Positions 60,338 to 64,000 of a stretch of DNA of 64,000 bases are shown one piece after another (within the stretch, counting starts at the first letter, position 1; the number at the start of each line of letters is the position of its first letter). The notes under the pieces are model-generated. The model made no database searches. It was not told where the DNA came from and saw only the letters and a list, made by a program, of their open reading frames with translations. The stretch is from CAWBUW01 sp963792075. GTDB taxonomy: Bacteria; Chloroflexota; Anaerolineae; Anaerolineales; UBA4823. The position numbers were made by a program, and so were the translations under genes. Location: contig CAWBUW010000012.1 of the NCBI GenBank assembly GCA_963792075.1, positions 1,860,001 to 1,924,000 on the forward strand, written 5' to 3'.

Positions 60338-61240
60338 ATGAATAAATTGGATGTTGCCTTACAGAGGCAGATTGACCTGAACAAATCAAAAAATATGCTC
60401 TATACCCATCTGGATCAGACGATTGAGGTTGACCCGGATTTCTTGGCAGTTCTGGAAGAGTTATGCTCCAAAGCTGGAGAAAATTTCCCCGAAACTACTT
60501 TACAAAATGCTGTCTCGTTTGCGTCGCAGGTACTATTGAAGCGGTTATATTCAATCAACCAGTTTCTCCAAATTGACGAAAAGAAAATGCACGATCTGGA
60601 AAGGATCTATCGACACACCTGGAAAAAGATACTCAAAACGAAAAATATCCATTCATCACTCAAGAATTACCATTATTCTGCATTGACCCGCTGGATAGCC
60701 GGGTTATACCCTGAGAGTTTTGTCGAACAGCTTAAGTCGACCCCGGTTGTCGGTCACGTGTTTTGCGAGGAATATTCCCCGGAGTTACAGATCCGATTAC
60801 TGCGAATTGACCTGCGGACTTTCAAACAGCCTCTACTGGACGTTGGCTGTGGAAGTTCCGCCGGTTTGGTACGGTATTTGCATATGTTTCAGGTGGAGGC
60901 GTATGGTTTTGACCGCCATATTGAAAAAGGAGAAACATATCTTCAACAAAGTGACTGGTTTAAGTATCGTTTTGAGCCGGGCGCATGGGGAACTATTACG
61001 TCCAATATGGCTTTTACAAATCATTTTATCTATGTATATCATCACGACAAAACACAACTCAGTCTATACGAGCGAAAATTCAACGAAATCCTTGAATCTC
61101 TGGTAGTAGGCGGAAGTTTTCGCTACGCTCCAAGCGTCCCATTTATTGAACGGAACCTTGAAGTAGGCAAGTATCAAGTGGAACGATTTGCCGTTGTTAA
61201 AGAGATAAGTATGACCAGGATCACGAAAGTAGCGGCATAA
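60338..61240 (+). CDS. SAM-dependent methyltransferase-like protein
   Basis: 300 residues from ATG 60338 (TAGGAGA upstream). The N-terminal 150 residues are helical, with no motif I know. Motif I is PLLDVGCGSSAGLVRYL near residue 178, followed by AYGFDRH as the acidic loop. The C-terminal part includes VGGSFRYAPSVPFIE. AT-rich compared with most of the window, and alone between two regulators, so it may be acquired DNA. Its substrate is unknown. Confidence 0.75.
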   Translation: MNKLDVALQRQIDLNKSKNMLYTHLDQTIEVDPDFLAVLEELCSKAGENFPETTLQNAVSFASQVLLKRLYSINQFLQIDEKKMHDLERIYRHTWKKILKTKNIHSSLKNYHYSALTRWIAGLYPESFVEQLKSTPVVGHVFCEEYSPELQIRLLRIDLRTFKQPLLDVGCGSSAGLVRYLHMFQVEAYGFDRHIEKGETYLQQSDWFKYRFEPGAWGTITSNMAFTNHFIYVYHHDKTQLSLYERKFNEILESLVVGGSFRYAPSVPFIERNLEVGKYQVERFAVVKEISMTRITKVAA

Positions 61241-61305
61241 GATTTGCAGCGGTCGCCGTATCGGCTGTGGCGGGACGTGAATACAGACTCGGCGTTCATA
61301 CGTAG

Positions 61306-61878
61306 CTAGGAATTTATGTCCCCTCGAAATGGATGGATTGGAACAGGGATACCCGCTACCATCCAGTAAACTTCATCGGCACAGGTGGCGAGGCGTTGGT
61401 TCGCTTGCCCTAAGAGGTCGCGGTAGATGCGCCCTAGAGGATAGGGGGGGACCAGCCCCAATCCCACTTCGTTGGAAACGACGATCCAATCGGCAGGGCT
61501 GCCCTGGATCATGTTGATCAGGCTGGTTATTTCTGTTTTCACCTGTTCGGTGGCGGCGACTTCATCAGGATGGTCAAAATCGGTCATGCCGATGAGCATC
61601 ACATTACTTACCAGCAAGGTCAGGCAGTCTAATAGAACGACATCTGCCTGTACAGGTTGAGCCTCCAGTGCTGCAGCAAGGCCATGTGGAATTTCACGCG
61701 TCTCCCAGGCTGGAGGGCGTTCTTGTTGGTGTTTCATAATTCGTGCGCCCATTTCATCATCTCCGGCAGTGGCGGTGGCAAGATACAACACCTGTCTACT
61801 GTGTTGCCCAGCCAGCCTCTGAGCGTGGGTACTTTTACCACTGCGAGCGCCACCGAGTATCAAGGTTAATTTCCCCAT
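61306..61878 (-). CDS. cobU: adenosylcobinamide kinase / guanylyltransferase
   Basis: 190 residues, acting late in B12 synthesis and salvage. P-loop GGARSGKSTHAQRLA near residue 9, ATATAGDDEMGARI with the family's conserved acidic residues, DCLTLLVSN near residue 85 and SNEVGLGLVPPYPLGRIYRDLLG near residue 135. It overlaps the end of cobQ by 13 bases, so the two are translated together. Confidence 0.95.
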   Translation of the reverse strand: MGKLTLILGGARSGKSTHAQRLAGQHSRQVLYLATATAGDDEMGARIMKHQQERPPAWETREIPHGLAAALEAQPVQADVVLLDCLTLLVSNVMLIGMTDFDHPDEVAATEQVKTEITSLINMIQGSPADWIVVSNEVGLGLVPPYPLGRIYRDLLGQANQRLATCADEVYWMVAGIPVPIHPFRGDINS

Positions 61879-63374
61879 ATGATCTTCTCCAATTTCCGCA
61901 TATCCAGTGCATTTTCTACGGCATCAGCAAGAGCGTTGAGGGAGTATTCCAGCGTTTGCTTTTGGTTTAATCCAACGGCTTCCCATCCCAGGCTCTTAAG
62001 CCAGGTGTGGCGGAAAGCGTCATTGCCAAAAATTCCGTGCAGGTAACACCCCCAAATACGCCCATCATCGTTCACTCCGCCATCCGGGATGAGGACAGGT
62101 TGGCGGTTGCGCTCCACAATATTGAGCCAGTTCTTACCATTGACAGTTGTCTCGCCCATGTGGATTTCGTAACCTTCCACCCACAACCCTGCTGCTGCTT
62201 CGAGCCAGCCGCTTCCATTTTGAATCTGCGCCCGCGCCTGGTAAGTGGCCTTCTCGGCGAGAAAGCTGGTCCGCGCTTGCAACAAACCCAGCCCCATCAC
62301 CTGTTCGATGCGCAACTCAACGTGCGCCGGGTCGAGGATTTCTTGGCCCAGCATCTGGTAGCCGCCGCAAATACCTGCCACCGCCCCGCCGCGCTCTGCA
62401 AAACGAGTGATCGCTTCTGCCAGGCCGGTCTGTCGCAGCCAATCCAGGTCAGCGATCGTGCTCTTCGTGCCTGGGAGGATGAGGGCATGGGGGCTGCCCA
62501 ATTCGGCCACAGATTTGACGTAGCGCAGGCTGATCCCGGGCTCTGCTTTGAGCGCGTCGAAGTCATCGAAATTCGCGATGCGTGGGAAAGCCAGAACGGC
62601 AATGTCTATTTCCTTAGCCGCAGCAGGCGATGAAGGCGCGCCCGCTGTCTCCACCGAAACTGCATCTTCGTCGGGAAGGATGAGACCCCTCAGATAAGGT
62701 ATCACCCCCAGGACCGGAACGTCCCCTTTTTGTTCCAAAATACGGATGCCGTCATCGAATAGGGAAAGATCACCTCGAAATTTATTGACCAGAAGCCCTC
62801 GTACCAGGGAGCGTTCTTCCGGTTCAAGCAGCCAGAGTGTACCCAGCAGTTGCGCGAAGATGCCGCCGCGATCAATGTCACCGACGAGCAGAACAGGAGA
62901 TTGGGCATAACACGCCACAGCCATGTTGACGATGTCACCTTGTTTTAAATTGAGCTCGACGGGGCTGCCTGCGCCTTCGATAATGATTAGATCATATTCA
63001 CTGCGCAGGCGATCGAGCGCGGCGCGGGCGCTTTCCCATAATAAATCCTTTTTCTCGTAATAGGTTTTGGCGGCGAGGGTTTGCCAGGGGCGTCCCATGA
63101 GAATGATCTGCGAACGTGCGTCGGCTTCGGGTTTGATTAACACCGGATTCATGTCCACGGAGGGGGGCAGGCCGGAGGCGATGGCTTGCAATGCCTGGGC
63201 GCGCCCGATCTCGCTGCCATCCACGCAGACGGCAGCGTTGTTGGACATATTTTGGGCTTTGAAGGGCGCGACACGCACGCCCCGCCGGGCAAAGATGCGG
63301 CACAATGCAGTGACGAGCAGGCTCTTGCCTGCCGAGGATGAACTCCCCTGGAGCATGATTGTTTTGGCTGTCAT
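61866..63374 (-). CDS. cobQ: cobyric acid synthase
   Basis: 502 residues, amidating four side chains of the corrin ring. ATP-binding N-terminus MLQGSSSSAGKSLLV, KAQNMSNNAAV near residue 40 and GDIDRGGIFAQ near residue 165. The C-terminal glutaminase half has the nucleophile cysteine in GICGGYQMLG near residue 335 and the catalytic histidine in YLHGIFGND near residue 445. It overlaps the phosphatase gene by 4 bases. Confidence 0.96.
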   Translation of the reverse strand: MTAKTIMLQGSSSSAGKSLLVTALCRIFARRGVRVAPFKAQNMSNNAAVCVDGSEIGRAQALQAIASGLPPSVDMNPVLIKPEADARSQIILMGRPWQTLAAKTYYEKKDLLWESARAALDRLRSEYDLIIIEGAGSPVELNLKQGDIVNMAVACYAQSPVLLVGDIDRGGIFAQLLGTLWLLEPEERSLVRGLLVNKFRGDLSLFDDGIRILEQKGDVPVLGVIPYLRGLILPDEDAVSVETAGAPSSPAAAKEIDIAVLAFPRIANFDDFDALKAEPGISLRYVKSVAELGSPHALILPGTKSTIADLDWLRQTGLAEAITRFAERGGAVAGICGGYQMLGQEILDPAHVELRIEQVMGLGLLQARTSFLAEKATYQARAQIQNGSGWLEAAAGLWVEGYEIHMGETTVNGKNWLNIVERNRQPVLIPDGGVNDDGRIWGCYLHGIFGNDAFRHTWLKSLGWEAVGLNQKQTLEYSLNALADAVENALDMRKLEKIIWGN

Positions 63375-63979
63375 AGGTTTTTGTGTAAATGGCTCGTATC
63401 GTTCAATGAATTCAAGATAGCACCCGTGGGGTAAAAGGCTATTTCTGAGAGTGATGCGGGTGAGATCTGAAACTGCCAGTACATCAATGGATGCAATTTC
63501 AATGCAAGACAGATCAAGGATTGCAGCACGCCGCCATGTGCAACGATCAAAACAGACTGCCCTGTGTGCTCGCGATGAAAATCATTCAGCGCGGATTGGA
63601 CGCGCTCGGTCAACTGCTTGACCGTCTCTCCTCCAGGCGGCGCATTTTGATATACATCGTTTTCCCATGTAGCCAGCGCAGCGGGGTATTTTTCCTTGAT
63701 CTCGGCGTAGCGCATTCCTTCCCAATCGCCAAAATGGATTTCGCGCAGGCGCGCATCGACTCTGGTGTCGGCCTTATCCTTAGCGATAATTTTCCCCGTT
63801 TCGAGCGCACGCTTTAGGTCACTGGAATATACAGCGTCAAAATCCTGGTTCATCAAACGTTCTGCCAGGGCGTGGGCTTGCTGTCGCCCCGCTTCATTCA
63901 GTGGAATATCACTCTGCCCCTGGAATCGCTGGGCAAGATTCCAATCCGTTTGCCCGTGACGGACAAGGAACAATTTCAT
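63371..63979 (-). CDS. cobC: histidine phosphatase, probably alpha-ribazole phosphatase
   Basis: 202 residues. The phosphoglycerate-mutase fold opens with FLVRHGQTDWN (catalytic His 8) and has the second histidine in VLIVAHGGVL near residue 145. GAP-like EIHFGDWEGM is typical of CobC. The assignment as CobC rests on the overlap with cobQ and cobU. A general phosphatase role is possible. AGGTG stands 6 bases before the ATG, and GGGAGG just upstream. Confidence 0.85.
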   Translation of the reverse strand: MKLFLVRHGQTDWNLAQRFQGQSDIPLNEAGRQQAHALAERLMNQDFDAVYSSDLKRALETGKIIAKDKADTRVDARLREIHFGDWEGMRYAEIKEKYPAALATWENDVYQNAPPGGETVKQLTERVQSALNDFHREHTGQSVLIVAHGGVLQSLICLALKLHPLMYWQFQISPASLSEIAFYPTGAILNSLNDTSHLHKNL

Positions 63980-64000
63980 CGCTGCACCTCCCGGATGGCA

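Overview
The window is a 64 kb piece of a bacterial chromosome with no rRNA, no CRISPR array, no recognisable transposase and no prophage. Gene content and protein style fit a Chloroflexota (Anaerolineae-like) bacterium. The evidence is a GatA/GatB amidotransferase, a deoxynucleoside kinase, paired ArsA/Get3-like ATPases, CstA, an S1-domain protein next to clpC and radA, MttB-type methyltransferases, lipoproteins with Thr/Pro-rich linkers, and a base composition that is fairly GC-rich in housekeeping regions. The lineage is my inference from this style, not a database match.

Layout. (1) 1-6.7 kb: the 3' part of gatA, then a leftward set with a deoxynucleoside kinase, a pyruvate-phosphate-dikinase N-domain protein, dnaN and two small membrane-linked proteins. 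(2) 6.8-9.8 kb: a compact leftward five-gene cluster, made of a CxxC thioredoxin-fold protein, two paralogous small hydrophobic proteins and two ArsA/Get3-type ATPases with complementary defects in their switch motifs. I consider it the best candidate for an undescribed system. (3) 9.9-18.2 kb: cstA, a TPR protein, gdhA with a long structured leader, gatB, an aminotransferase and a sugar nucleotidyltransferase. (4) 18.4-31.3 kb: a GTPase-like protein, an FKBP isomerase, ppk2, a rhomboid protease, an FHA protein, a metallopeptidase lipoprotein, a class V aminotransferase, membrane glycosyltransferase-like and SHOCT proteins, an RNA m5U methyltransferase, a small gene under a LexA-like box, and holA. 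(5) 31.4-43 kb: a membrane protein, an HTH regulator with a coupled 48-residue membrane peptide, dus, a GT39-like protein cut by an in-frame stop, radA, clpC, the S1 protein, a P1 peptidase and tRNA-Lys(CUU). (6) 43-50.3 kb: an accessory set with lipoproteins, an FAD oxidoreductase, an ECF sigma factor plus zinc-finger partner, a VOC protein, an aldo/keto reductase and a RibD-type reductase. (7) 50.4-61.2 kb: visibly AT-richer accessory DNA. It holds a GntR-controlled operon (UroD-type and MttB-type methyltransferases, a sugar-type ABC importer and a NagB-like deaminase), then an ArsR-controlled permease with two small Cys-containing proteins, then an isolated methyltransferase. (8) 61.3-64 kb: the cobalamin genes cobU, cobQ and a cobC-like phosphatase, which would suit the corrinoid-type methyltransferases nearby.

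Two things run through the whole window. The first is a set of at least 17 long inverted repeats, often perfect, with arms of 17 to 42 bp. They lie only between genes and fall into a few sequence families, and one family has three copies with shared flanks. The second is that several genes without a Shine-Dalgarno sequence have a sigma-70 -10 box only 6 to 9 bases before the start codon, which suggests leaderless mRNAs. Start codons were re-chosen by ribosome-binding site wherever the longest open frame looked too long.
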